NCBI GenBank assembly: GCA_020809705.1
Contig: CP085827.1
Location: 7,316,001 to 7,380,000, forward strand
DNA: 64,000 nt
Origin: Calonectria ilicicola
Taxonomy: Eukaryota > Ascomycota > Sordariomycetes > Hypocreales > Nectriaceae
Reading direction: 5' to 3'
Positions 1-12,400 of the stretch are shown piece by piece. Position numbers and translations under genes: made by a program. The first letter of the stretch is position 1. Each line of letters opens with the position of its first letter. The notes beneath the pieces were generated by a model. That model was not told where the DNA came from and searched no databases. It saw nothing but the letters and a program-made list of their open reading frames with translations.

Positions 1-482
1 GCACATACGTGTGTACGTATGCGTACATGCACGCACATACACGCGTGAATACGACCTCGATAATTAGAGTCAGCTCTGCTCTGCTCTGCTCCATCGACGC
101 CCCCTCCCTCCTTCCCTCTCTTCCCTCACCCCCGACGCAGCCGTCTTCCAACAGGGCACGGCAGGGCAGGACAGGGCAGGAGAGGACGGGGCCATGGGTT
201 CGACAGATAAAACTGGAGGAAACAATTGGATCTTCTGCTGGCCACATGCATACATAGACTACGCATTCGCATCCTTGAACCTGCTCCGCTCGTGCCTGCT
301 TCACTCGCCACTGCATCATCTTTTTCTTACTTTCTCCCTCCCTGCGTCTTGTGCCTTCTGTCTTGCTTTTGATTCCAAATTGCCTACTGCACCCAGAGAC
401 TCCAACTTACTTCCTTTCCTTTTCTCTTCCTCTCATTCATTGACTTTAACTTGCTACTTGTCTTCCCTTTTCTCGACTCCTC

Positions 483-516
<34 letters not shown>

Positions 517-555
517 ATGTCGTAAACCATCTCCTCAGCTCTATTCACACCCATC
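1..555. other. Left-edge non-coding / 5' leader of the PAP2-like gene
   Basis: I see no convincing gene here. The first 60 bases are largely alternating purine-pyrimidine (ACGTGTGTACGTATGCG-like). From about 300 the plus strand is strongly pyrimidine-rich, as expected of a fungal promoter/5' leader, and runs into the start codon at 556. The open frames have no recognisable composition or motifs. Confidence 0.6.
486..513. repeat. (CT)14 microsatellite
   Basis: An uninterrupted CT dinucleotide run of 28 bases lies about 45 bases upstream of the start codon of the PAP2-like gene. CT-rich tracts are common in filamentous-fungal core promoters, so it may be part of the promoter or leader. It is also length-polymorphic by nature. 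Confidence 0.9.
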
Positions 556-1722
556 ATGGCTGCTTCTCATCGCAACGTTCTCGAGCCAGCCTGTGCGTCG
601 TGTCTACTTCTCCCTCTGATCATTACATATTATTTCAAGTCTGACACCATCCCCCAACAGTCATTGTCGCCGCATTTACCGCAGGATGTCTCATCAACCG
701 ACGTCGCGGAGACCTGCCACATCGCGAATGCCTTCATCATGATCTCGAATCAGCTCAGCACTACACGGATGCCTCTCCTCCTCTAAAGCCTACCATTTTT
801 CAGTCCGAGACCCCTGCCCGAAAGGCCCCGAATGTCTTCTTCAGACTACTCTCTCGCTTCTTCAATGCATACCCCTTCCTTGTCGAGATCTGGTATTGGA
901 ACATGACCTACTGGTATGTTGCGTGAGCCACTAAATGTCATACCACCAGCTCGGAGCTCCTCCTAACCTCCTTCTAGGATCTACCAAGGCCTTCGAGCCG
1001 TCTCCGCGAGAATGATTGCTGGCAACGAGGCCATCTTCGATCGTGCCCGTGATCACGCCCTTAAAATCCTTGCATTTGAAGGATTCCTCGGCATCGATAT
1101 CGAGCAGCGATTCCAGTCGTACATGATGAATGAGCAACCCTGGCTGATGCCGATACTCGCCAACATCTACTATTCCCATATTAGTGTTGGTATTTGTTTC
1201 CTTGTCTATATATACACTTTTCTCCCTGCTTCGACGTTTCAGCGCATCCGACGCACCATCGCTGCCGACAATGTCATTGCCTTCTTCATAATTACCTTCT
1301 GGCGATGCTCGCCTCCTCGTCTATTGCCTCAGGAGTATGGGTTCATCGATGTTCTTCACAGCAAAGCCGCAAATGGTGGAGCCTGGAACAACAACCGCTT
1401 CCAACTCACCATTGCTGCCATGCCAAGCCTGCACTTTGGCACTGCACTGTTCTTTGCCGTCTGCATGGTTCAATTCTCCCCTCACCGGCTGATACGCATT
1501 ATCGCTCCCCTATGGCCCTTGGCCATGATTGTCACCATTGTCGCCACTGCCAACCACTTCCTTATGGATGCCATGATCGGTGCAATGGTTCCGTTCCTCG
1601 GCTGGAGAATCAATGAAATTGTATTAGTTCTGAAGCCAATTCAGAATTGGGTTTTTGCACCCCTGATCAACAGGCTGGACCTGGTTGATCCCATGACGAG
1701 CAGTGTTCCTAAGACACTTTAA
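556..1722 (+). CDS. PAP2/AUR1-like integral membrane protein (inositolphosphotransferase-type)
   Basis: Exons 556-592, 661-913 and 978-1722 give 344 residues; both introns have clean borders and preserve frame. The start is MAASHRNVLEPAF, followed by a hydrophobic segment and then several membrane spans. Family motifs are visible in order: RCSPPRLLP, then MPSLHFG, then ANHFLMDAMIG. The two histidines in the last two motifs are the catalytic pair of the PAP2 superfamily. The arrangement fits the fungal AUR1/IPT1-like (PAP2_3) branch, which moves phospho-head groups onto lipids, for example in inositol-phosphoceramide synthesis, in Golgi/ER membranes. The precise substrate cannot be read from the sequence. 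It is shorter than Aur1p and is more likely one of the uncharacterised fungal paralogues. It is convergent with the EDC4-like gene. Confidence 0.88.
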
Positions 1723-2703
1723 TGAAAGAAACCAAAAAATTTCCGTTTCGTCTTGTCGTTTAAGTTTCGGCATTTGTCAACGATGCTGTCGTGCATCTGT
1801 CATCATGGGAAGGGGGATTATAGACTTAGTACAAAGGAAACGATACCCGATGTGTATTTGAGCTTAATATATTCAATTCAACTGGGTTTGCATCCTTGGG
1901 GATCATCCTTAATCCATACTTGCTTCTTTTCCTATTTGTCCCATATTTTATTCTTCTACCCATTCTTTGACAAGTTAACCATCTAGATTATCAACGTCAT
2001 CGACTTCGCCGCAATCTAAATAAACCCTGGCGAGGCTCCCCCTCATCCGACATGCCTCATCCTCTGCCACTTTTCAAGTGGGGAGCCAGTCTTGGCATCA
2101 CGCGGAATAGGGATAGCGCCTGGCTACCCCACGTGCCCATTGTTTAAGTATCTGAAGTTTTGGTTAAGTTACGGGTGGGCAGATTGGATGCACCTTCACA
2201 TGGAAACCAAACATGATCAATATTGTAATGTAGCTGCATGGCACAGACGTCCGGCCGTAAACCCTCTAATTCATATCTTACGAAAACAAATAATTAATCC
2301 ATCAGGCCGAGAAATAATACCCGACGTGATGTCCCCTTTTGTCTTCCATTTATACACAACGTGCAACCAAAAAGACAGTAAAGTAGAAGAAGAAAATAAA
2401 GGTGACCCAACTCGTTCATTTTATCCCTCTTGTATCACGTACATTAAAGAAAAACTTCCACATCCTCCACCTTCACATCGAAACTCCTCTCCCCCTGTGG
2501 GGTATCATAGCGTCGTCGAAACGTCCAGAAACATCACCCAAGACGACGGACGAGAAACAAGACGCGCGAAAGAAAAGATCCACTAGTAATGCAAATGTTG
2601 CTCGCACGTCACCAAATGCTCCCCATGTGATGTTCTGCCTGATATACATCATTTAATCATTACGGGTGACTAGTCGCCATTTCGAGCCTCTTCATGCTCG
2701 CGA
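1723..2703. other. Convergent intergenic region
   Basis: This 980-base spacer lies between the 3' ends of the PAP2-like gene (+) and the EDC4-like gene (-). It is moderately AT-rich in its first part. I find no ORF with protein-like composition; it probably holds the two 3' UTRs and polyadenylation signals. Confidence 0.6.
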
Positions 2704-5700
2704 TTACTCATAGCGTCTCGCCGCAAAGGACTCGAGAACCTGCTCAGAGGTGCGCACAATCCAATCAAGCTTGGCCTTTTCAACATTAACCAAGAATGGG
2801 TCAGTAGGGAACCCATCTTGAATGCCAGCAAGAAGAGGTTGGACACGACCAATGAGAAGTTGCATAGTCTGGGAAGTGCTCTTCATTACATCCCTGGAAC
2901 CGTGCTGCTCCCACTCCTGCAAATAGTTAGTTTCTTTATCTGCATGTAATTAATACTATAACTTACAAAGGCCGGCAGGTTTTCGGCAAAAGCTCGAAGA
3001 GCGACTTCAATCCACTCAACCTCTTCCTTGACGCGAGGGTTGGGGCGAAGGTCCTTCGAAATTGTAGCAATAACAACAAGAAGCATGAGCGGTGGTAGAT
3101 GTTCGAACTTGGTAGCAGGGAAACGACTGAGGCATCGGTGGAAGATTTCCTCTTCCCGACCGCTCTGGATCCATTGAATCATGGCATCCTGATAGCGGCC
3201 TTCCTGGATGGCCTGCTCGATGAGTCGAATTCGCTGTAGCAAGTCGTGATCGGCCTCAGTCTCTGACTTGTTCATCTGGTTGGCGTAGGCACCGGCAAGG
3301 GCATTAACGTTGCTGGTGGGAGCGACGTAGTCAGATGTTGGGGCGGAGGCCTGGGGGCTGCTCATTTGCTGCTGTTGCTGCTGGCGTTGCGGGCCTCGGA
3401 TATACTGAGGGCTACCCATGTACTGCTGGTTGCTGGGGCCCTGGCTAGCAGTGTAGCTCCCGGCGTGGCTCAGGTTTGTGGGGTAGTGAGGCATGTTATG
3501 GTTACCGCCTTGAGGTCCAGGAACGCCGGGAAGCTCGTGAACAGGGGGTTGTTGCTTGAACTTCAGAAACTCGGCCTGGAGAGCAGACTGAGAAGCAGCC
3601 ATGGTCGAAACCATGTCTGTCAAACGAGTCACATAGGACAGAAGCTGGTCAATTTTGTTAGCATCAGCCACGTGCTGTGCCTTCATGTGCTCGAACTGGT
3701 CGTGGTACTGCTGGTGGAGCTCGCCAGCCACCCGCTGAGACGCCTGAGTAGCTATGGTAGTAAAGGTCGGCGTGAGACGCTGCGTGAGAGTAGCAAGCAC
3801 CTCTTGCTGTACGCTGTTGGCCACAGAAGCACCGACGCGATCCGAGATGGCGTTGATGAAATCTCCCGACCGCAGAGATCGGTTCAAGGCATGGGGCAGC
3901 GCATTCTGGATCTCCTTCTGGACGGACGATGAAACATGGGGTTGCAGTTGATTGTTCAAGAGGTCTGAAACAGCCTGGCCAGCCTTTTCACCAATGGCGG
4001 GAATCATGACATCAGTAAACTGGTGGTGGATGAGTGCCTCGAGAACCTTTTGCGTGTTTTCATTGAGAACTTCAGAAACCATATCAAGCATCTTAAGCTG
4101 ATGGTGATGGAAGTTTTCATCGCGCTCACGAACGCCATCGTCAATCTTGTCATTAAGGTTGCTCAGAGACGTCTTGAGCGTCTCAGCCATGCTAGTGCTC
4201 AGTCGAGACTCCAGGCCAGAAATGGCCTGGTCGAAGGTCTCTTGCGAGACAGTAGCAGCAACGGCCTTGACGTCCTTAGCGCGAGGAGCGTTGCCGTTGG
4301 TAGCGGCATCGTCTTTAGCAGCATTCTTCTTCTTGCGTGACTTGCGCTCAGGCTTCTCCGACTGTGACTCCTTGGCCGATTGGACGGGCGTCTCTGCTTC
4401 CTTAGGCTCGTTCTTGGCCTTGACGGGAGTGGAAGAGTCGGGGCCGCGGTGAGGTGTCTCAGGCTGAGAAGCGGTTGGAATAGTCTCCTTAGCAGCGCCA
4501 CGGTTGACGACCCGAACGGGCACTGTTTCGCCGTTGGGCTCGGCGGGCTGTGGCGACTTGAGCTTAGAAACGGTGACCACACCTTCGGTCACAGCGTCGA
4601 CAGCATCCAAAACCTTGTTGTCCTTGGACCAGCCGAGTTCATTCTGCTTGATCAGCAAGCAGGCCACTCCCTTTGAGTGCATGGCATAGAGTTCGAACAG
4701 GGTAGGCTCTTCCGAATCTTGGGCCATGGCAGGGTTACAAAGAATATCTAGACTGCGGAGGATTCCTCGGTTAGCAAAGGAATACTCGCGAACTCCACTA
4801 ATTACAGCGGTACTATCCGGCTGTGGAATTGAAGCGTCCTGGGCAACTAGGCGCTGAATGTATTCGGCCTGGGAGAGGCTCTTGAGATTGTACTTGGGAG
4901 CTGAAAGGTGGGCAAAGTAGACCGAATTGCGCGTGGGGTGGCCAATGACAATCATGCCGGTGGCTGAGTGGTACATGACACTGCAGACAGCGTCCGATTC
5001 CTTGCTGTGGGGGAGGTTGAACTCCTGAACAGGTTTGCCAAGAGCCAAGTCCCAAAGCTGCAGGGTGTGGTTCTGTTTCATACCAACAATCATATATCGG
5101 AGAGCGCATCGTTTCTGGTAGGGGCGCTGCTTATCAAGGAGGAGAACCGAAGTCGGCCAAGCCTTCTCACCCTCTGGGGTACTAGCCAGAGTCATCAAAG
5201 GCTCCTTAACTTCAAGAGAAGTCTGAGCAGGCATAGGAGCACGAGGATCCGAGCCCTCCTTAACAGCTGTCAGGTCACGAACATCCCAGAACTTGACCCG
5301 ACCCGACTTGTCCAGAGAGACGATGACGGTGTCGTCCTGGCTGAAGGTAAAATCCTTACCAGCTTTGCCAGTGTTGATCTTGAGAGAGCACTGTTTGGAA
5401 AGAGTCTCTGTATCAACCACACGGTCGTGACCATCCTTTAAAAGATTGTTCTGCAAAATATACGAAGGCCAAATAATATTGATCGACTTGCCACGGCCGA
5501 CAGCAAAGTACTCGGGGTGGATGGTGGATGTGCGGGCACGAGTCTTGAGAACACCCCCAGGAGCATCTCCTTCCTGAGAGGGCATGGGGGGGAGAGCAAA
5601 GCCATATTGCTCCAGGTGCGCATCTTCGATGTGATCTTTTTCGCCATCCTTGATCTGAACCCAGTAGACAGTGCCGCTAATGCCTGTACCGATAATAGCT

Positions 5701-7391
5701 TCACGATGAGCACCAGTGTGATCAGAGGGCGTAACAGACATGGCGACATTGAAGATGCGATCCTTAGTATCGGTAAAGATCTTTGCGTCCTTGCCATCCT
5801 CCTGGCGAATGACACGCAGACCTCCCTGTTTGGACATACCATATGTCATGTAGTTTTCTGTAGCAGTATACAGGTTCCGGTCAATCTGATCAAATTCCTT
5901 CTTGAGACGAGCAATGTCCATAATGGCATCGTCGCGGAATTCAGGCCTAGGCTCGGTGCCTTCTTCAAGAAGGCTAATCGAGATCCAAGGCTTCATGGGG
6001 AAGTTGAATACCTTGACTGGGGGTGTCTCCTTCTCCTCAATGACAACAATTTCATCCTGATCGGCACTCTCCCAACTGTCGGCAACACCTTGAGCAGCAT
6101 CGTCGACGGTGTCGCGAACAGTTTCAGCGACATCAGACGGAAGTGCATCCTCAAGGACACCCTCGTTCTCCTCGCGGTCCAGCTCAGACTGAATGCCCTG
6201 GGCAGCGAGGTGGGCGTTCTCTTCGAACTCCTCTTCAGTCTTGGCGTGCACCATGGCATCAAGGTCTTCGGCGATCTCAGCCTGAACCTGTTCATGCTCA
6301 ACTCTTTCAATGGTCTCACGGGTGTCGTGGTCGGCCTTGTCCGCAATATCGCTAACGGCTTCGGAGACGCTCTCTCTGTTCTTGTCGACAGACACGTAGC
6401 TATCGAACTCGGACGTGGGAGGAGTCTGCTTAACCGAGGGATGCGAATGTTGAGAAGAGGTGCGTGTTGCCTTGCGACGGATGTTAGGCGATGTCGGATG
6501 GCTACCATCGTAGTGCTGGGAACGGTGAGAACGGTGAGAACCGGCTGGCGAATCCTTCTTCAGAATCTGGAAGGAGCCAATGTGGGATCCAGCAATAGAG
6601 CCTGGATTGGGAGATTGAACAGGATGACGACCGCTGTTAATACTCTGTGGCGACGACTGGGCCAATGTTCCCATCAACTGCTGGTACAAGAAGTCGGCGG
6701 GGGCATCTTGTGACTGATAGGAGGGCGCATGAGATTCAGCGAATTGATCAACCTGGTAGTGCTGAGGGGGGAAAGGGTTTATCATTGGAGGGTGCGGCTG
6801 GTGCTGCTGGTATTGTCCATACTGTCGGGCGGGTTCGGAAGACGTGACTTCAGGTGATTGAGGAGTCAGATTTTCGGATCGCGACGACTCGGTCAGCATC
6901 GGCTGGTCACCCTGGCTGGGCTTGGGACGATTGAGCAGGTTCAGCAGATAGGATCGAGTATCAGGAGGCGGCGAGCCATTGCCGAACGTGCTGGCGGGCT
7001 GTTGGACAGGTGGTGACGGCTTGGGCTCTTCAGCATCATGCGCACCACGCATCAATGCGGCGAGCAAGCCAGACGGGTCGGCGCCAGTGGGTGCAGGCTG
7101 GTGGATAGGAGCCTGGAACGACTGAGAGACAGCCGGAGGCATCTGGGGTTGATGGTGCGGTTGATGCTGATACTGGTTTTGCTGTTGGAACTGCTGTTGC
7201 GGAGCTTGCTGATACTGCTGTTGTTGCTGGGCTTGGGGGTTTGGCTCGCGCGCAGTCTGGCTCTGCAGCTGCGAGCCACCGCCGCTAAACTTGAGCAGAT
7301 TGAGCAGGTTGGCGGTGCGGTCCGCGTTGGAGCCTCCCATGTTCATGTTGTTGACGGGCGGCGTGGGAGCCGGAGGCATGTCCATGTCCAT
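2704..7391 (-). CDS. EDC4/Ge-1-type mRNA decapping scaffold (WD40 + C-terminal helical domain)
   Basis: The coding exons on the minus strand are 7391-2967 and 2916-2704, separated by a 50-base phase-0 intron (GTAAGT...TTTGCAG). The product is 1545 residues; reading through the intron would lose the true C-terminus. Order: a Gln/Pro-rich disordered N-terminus with short leucine motifs (NLLNLLKF near residue 30, SYLLNLLN near 150); an acidic region; WD40-type blades around residues 470-880 (GRVKFWDV, HTLQLWDL); a Lys-rich linker; a long helical/coiled-coil stretch around 1055-1275; and a C-terminal helical domain around 1376-1545 (LLQRIRLIEQAIQEGRYQDA, EEVEWIEVAL). This order matches EDC4/Ge-1 (S. 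pombe Pdc1), which scaffolds Dcp2-Dcp1 and Edc3 in P-bodies. Pairing with those partners is inferred from the family. The gene has a large divergent promoter with the small gene at 8687. Confidence 0.88.
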
Positions 7392-8686
7392 GTCGGGCAG
7401 CCGGGGAGCGGTGACGGAATTAAAGAAAAAAAAATGAGAGAAGGCAGCCCTGCCCCGTGCGGAAGGTGCGTCAATGGAGTTGATGGAGCGGAAGCAAGGG
7501 GCGCCGATCCGAATGCGCGACCTTTTCCTCTGCGGAAGGAAAAGAGAAGCGGGCGTGAGGGGAAAAACCGTGCCTGTTTTGCAACAAGGCGAGGCAAGGC
7601 GGTGATGGGGAGGAGAGAGATGTTTGGGGGGGGAGGTTATGGTTATGCGGAGTTGGATGTTTAGTCACTGCGCCTGAGAAAGCCAGGAGAAATAAATTTG
7701 GCAAGTGGCCGGGCGCGGGCGCTCGCGCACCTACCCGCGGAATATGGCGATGGCTGGCGTTGATGCTTAGTTAGGTACATGTACATGGAGGCAGACTAGG
7801 GATGCGTGTATGGCAGCCCAACGCTACGCACCACCCAGGCTCAAGGTGGCCAACCAAGTCGGAGTTCCGGGCTACAGAGCTGGATCGCCCCGTTGACGGC
7901 GAGTAGGAGTGGGAGGATGCAGTGAGTGACGTGGTGCGAGACCAACGGCTTTGGGATTGTGAATTGTCACGGGCTCAGTCCTGCTTGGCCTGGGCCCGAC
8001 CCCGGCCCCGCGGTTGCGGCTGAATCAATTATCCGCTCATGCTGCACGAGAACCAGACATGCAGCAGGAGCAGTAGCAGCAGCAGCAGCACCGCGCGGAG
8101 TGCAGGATGCAGTGACCGCTGGACAGTGCTGTGCAGCGTAGGCCAGCGGGCCACAAGCAGGTCCCAATTCCTCGATGCCAGCCGTGCCAAGTGGGGCGCT
8201 GTCTAAGGCCGAGAGCACCAAGGAGCCTCCTCCCGGGACGGCACCTGGGTGGTACCTGGGCGGCCTAAAGCCCTGTTTCAGTACCTTAACTCAGGGACAC
8301 AATGGGGCCGTTTAGTGGTTGGCGTGCCCCAGCCTTTCCACTTGACAACTCTCGAGGTACCCGCCCTCGCCCAGCCTGTGGCGCATGTGTGGCTCCTACT
8401 TGAGTGGCGCCTTTCTTCACCCCAAACATTTTAGCGGAACCGGGTTCCATTCGGTCATCATCCTCGCCTCGCCCGCCATCCCAACCAAACATTATTATCA
8501 CGCCTCGCCCCAGCTGCAAACCGGCCCTGGGGATCGTCCAGCATCCGTCCCGGCCCTCCTGAGCCTGCTGCCGCCCCCTTTCGACTCTTGTCACCCGTTG
8601 TATACCGCTACACGTCTAACCGGTGGCCGATCCCCAACAATCATCACCACCACTCAACCCAAGCCACCTTCGCGACATCCGCCGTC
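7392..8686. promoter_or_regulatory. Divergent promoter between the EDC4-like gene and a small membrane-protein gene
   Basis: This 1.3-kb GC-rich spacer contains the 5' regions of both flanking genes. It includes a short CAG/GCA-rich tract around 8061-8092 and a pyrimidine-rich stretch from about 8530 that forms the leader of the rightward gene. Open frames inside it are fortuitous. Confidence 0.55.
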
Positions 8687-9188
8687 ATGTTCTGCCTCCG
8701 AAGGTAGCAGCCCCCTTCCCCCCCCCTACACTCCTCCTCACCCTAGCGACACCACTGACTCCTCCAGTTGGCTTCCGCTCCTTTTCATTCCGACAAACGC
8801 TTCTCCCGCCTTCATCTTTCTCTTCTTCATCTGCACATACTTTCTCAACCGACCATGCGTCTACTGCTCTATCCTCCTGCTTATTCTCTTCCTGACATCA
8901 TGCAACTGGTCCGACCGCTGCTTCTTTGACTTCGGCAGTAACTGGTTCCTCCCGAGGCCTCTATCCAACTCTCTAACGTCGGATGTCATACCTGACTCGG
9001 CCGATCTGTTTAACGCCAGTGTGGTGGAGATGATCAACTCAACCGCCAGCGCCATCACAAACGCTACTCTGGAGGCAGTTACGGAACGCAAAGCTGAGTG
9101 GACAGGGCTGGGAGTCGAGTGGTTGCGAAGTCTTCTGGGAAAGCGGGAATGGAGAATCGACTGCATGGACATTTATATCCGGTTATAA
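8687..9188 (+). CDS. Small fungal membrane protein, unknown function
   Basis: Exon 1 is 17 bases (8687-8703), the intron is 8704-8767, and exon 2 is 8768-9188; the product is 145 residues. The intron has a GTAGCA donor, a CACTGACT branch site and a CAG acceptor, and joining restores one frame (MFCLRS-WLPLLF). The N-terminal half is very hydrophobic, with about two membrane segments (AFIFLFFICTYF, SILLLILFLTSC), followed by a motif-like CNWSDRCFFDFGSNWF. The C-terminal half is hydrophilic, with several N-glycosylation-type sites (NAS, NST, NAT). I do not recognise a named family. The splice signals and the protein-like composition support a real gene, but the start rests on a tiny first exon. 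An unspliced 267-codon reading from 8385 is less likely because its N-terminal part is low-complexity. Confidence 0.62.
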
Positions 9189-9487
9189 ATAACTATTATC
9201 ACGAACTCGACATCACACGCAAATGGTTTGGAAGATAATTAAGGGCATGGACATATGGCTATAATGACACAGCATGGCATGGCGTTGAATGGCATCTGTT
9301 TGATAGTGCCTTAAATTTGATACTAAATTCTAATTCATATTGATCCTATCCATCATCCTATTTATAATAAAAAAAAAAAGGCAATTACACATCATACCTT
9401 GAGTCTCGCTCGGAAAGCATTCATCAAAACCGTCCCAGGTATATCCCACATGACACTTGCACTTAGTTACATCAGGCATAAAACGCA

Positions 9488-12400
9488 TCATAGCTCCCGT
9501 TCCGGTACGGATTCCATGTCCGAGTCAACAACAGCCTCCGCCTTGGCAGCTTCAATAGTGACTAATTCGGCGGCCTCCACGCTAGGCTCAGCAGAGGGTT
9601 CTTCGACATGCTCCTCAGCATTCTCCTCGGCATTCTCTTCATCGGCCCCTTCAAGAACCGCCTGGGTGGCCACTCCAGTTACAAGTTCGGCGGCGACTTC
9701 AATAGTCGCTTCGGCGGGTGCTTCGATGGCAAGCTGAGTAGCTACCTGAACACCCTCCTCTGCTGGCTCTCCGGCAAGCTGTTCGTCGGACTCTTCCCGG
9801 TTGATATATAGGTCTTGTTGAGATTCTTCAGAAACCTCAGGCACAGGAGCAGCAACATGTGCGACGAGCCCGGTCTCGGGTTCAACCTCGAGTTCGGCAT
9901 TACGTTCAGCGTCAGACTCAATGTCCGCATGTTGAGGCTCTGCAGACTGAGTGGGCGAGGAGAGTGTCTCTGTCACCTTTATCGTGGCCGTCTCTACTTC
10001 GGTAACAGTTTCAACCACACGAACAATTCTCTCAGAGATGACAGTTTCAGTCTTCCGGATGAATTCGTGAGTTTTTAGTACTTCCACGGATAATTCCTGA
10101 ATCGCGGGTTGGTCAGGGGCATTAACAACATCTAGAGAATTCTCAGGTTCTTGTGCGATTTCTTCTGAGCTCCCAGCAAGCAAAATACTCTCCGCAGCTT
10201 CAGAAACAACCTCGAAAGACTCGCCCTCGTCAACTTCGTAATCAGTGACTTGAGTTTCCTCTTCTTCAGCTTGGCTCTCACGTAACAAACTCTCTTCGGC
10301 CTGGTCATGAATTGGTAGGCTATCATAGACTGCGATGTCTACCTCAGGTTGAGCATAATCTTGAGTTTCAAGCTGGCTAGCCTGAGTCCCCAGAGGATTC
10401 GAATCATTCAAATCTTCAGTAGCCGTCATGACATGAGTCTCCTGGGTCGGGACATGTGTAACTGTCACAGTTGCTACCTCTTGGTTGACCACAAGCGTCT
10501 GGAACGTGCGGGGATCAGACTGAGGTTGAGCTCCGCCGCGTAAAGCAAGCATTACTATGAGAATGCCAAGAAGGCCAATAATGACATTCTTCTTATCCTG
10601 TATCAAGACACGGCCAGATTGAACGAGCAGGTCCGGAAGTGAGTCATTTTTCAGTTCGCGGCGTGTCTCGCGAGGTTGCTCAGATGGCATCTCACGAGTG
10701 CTCTCAGCGGCAGGCTTAGAGGTGATGTCAACTGAACGCTCTTGCTCGTAGCTACGAGCCTGCGCAGACTCATGGTCGGCGTGAGGAGTCTGATGATCAT
10801 AGGCACCTCCAAACAACTCTTCATCCCGCCTTTGTTGCTCCTCAACACTCTCGAAATGGGGTTCAGGGGTCGGAATTCTTGAAGCAGAATCACGATGCAT
10901 GAAGGAAGCATCTCTGTCCACGTGATCTTCGACGCCAGGGTTCTCTGATGGGTTCCTCGGGAGATCTCTGGGAACCTCTTCAGGCATCTCCTCAGGAGGG
11001 TCTGCGGGTGACTCTTCGGGAAGTTCCTCTGGTTCTTCATGGTGTTCAAGGGGCTCATCGGCGGGGTCCTCGCGAAGCTCACGCTCCTCAAACTCTTGGG
11101 GATGTTCAGGTAGATGTTGTTCTTCAAGCTCCTCATCGTCAGAGTATTCGTCTTCAGGAAGATCGTACTCTTGCTCATATCGATCTCGCATATCCATTTC
11201 CCTCTCTTGCTCATCTAGCTCCCTCTCCTGTTCGAGCTCCAGTCGGCTCATTTCTTCTTGAATCACACCATCGACCAGAGGTTCAAGCTCGACATCTACT
11301 CGTTCCATCTCCTTCCAACAAGCTTCCCATGCACCTGCCTTCATCAAGCCATTCGATGCGTAGACTTTAACACGGAAGATCTTAGCCGGGCCGAGAGCAT
11401 CGTAGCGAATTTCTGAACGGCAGGTCTTGCACCAGTGCATCTTCTCCACACTACGGCGAGAACCTCTTCGTTCATCATCGTAGTAGTCCTCGTCCTCTTC
11501 TTCGCTATCCGAGTCCTCAATCAGGGACATTTCGTTAGAGGGACCAAGGTAGTGACCACAGTCGAGAATGCGAGCACGGCGTCTACATGGAAGCTCCAGG
11601 GCCTCAAGCAGCCGCTCCTCAAGAACCTCATAGTCGTTCTGGGGATGGGGCAGCAGAATACCACGCTCAACAGTCGTATCACCCATGCGATCTTGGAGCT
11701 GCCGCCAGGCGTCACGTACTGTCTTTGCGTCCGGGCTCAGGTCGTCGGATCTCGCACGCTCCAGCACATCGCCCCAGCCCCATCGTAGAGGAAGTAGGGT
11801 AACATGAAGTAGTACAAGAGGCGGTGTCGTTCGCTTGAAGCGGGGAGGTGTCTTCTTGGGAGAGTACTGTGCAGAGAGGCTGGGAGATCCCAATCGAGAT
11901 ACTGTTGGCATGCCTCGCCTGCCAGATCGAGGTGACCCGTACACTGAGGCTGGCGGTGATGACATTTGCATTGCTTTTACCGACGAGGGCGACCTAAAGA
12001 CAGGTCGGGGGGCACCTCTGATTGTGGGTACAAACTCGTCGTCATGATCGTACTGGCTAATATCTGAAATGCGAGGAGATTGGTCAAAGGTGGCCATTTT
12101 ATCCGTCTTCTTGTTCTCGGACTCGGAGAGGGAGCCCATGGAGCTTCTGGGACTGTGGTCACTGAACACGTCGTCGTTCTCTTCGTTGCGCGAGCTGCTA
12201 CGCTCGTCTTCTGTAGAGTGGTGGCTTTGTGCAGTCGCCGATCTGTGGATAGACTCCCGGTTGCTGTGAGAAGAGTCACGATGGCTGCGGGCAGATCTGG
12301 TGCTCGCAGCCGACGTGTGGCTTCCGACAGATTGGTGGCTGTCTGTAGATTCTCGGTGGCTGGTAGAAGACGGCCGGGGGCTGTGGACAGAGTCGTGGTC

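Noticed and set aside
5517..6713. 398-codon open frame on the plus strand inside the decapping-scaffold gene
   Set aside because: It is antisense to a strongly supported coding frame with family motifs; its composition is that of a complementary-strand shadow.
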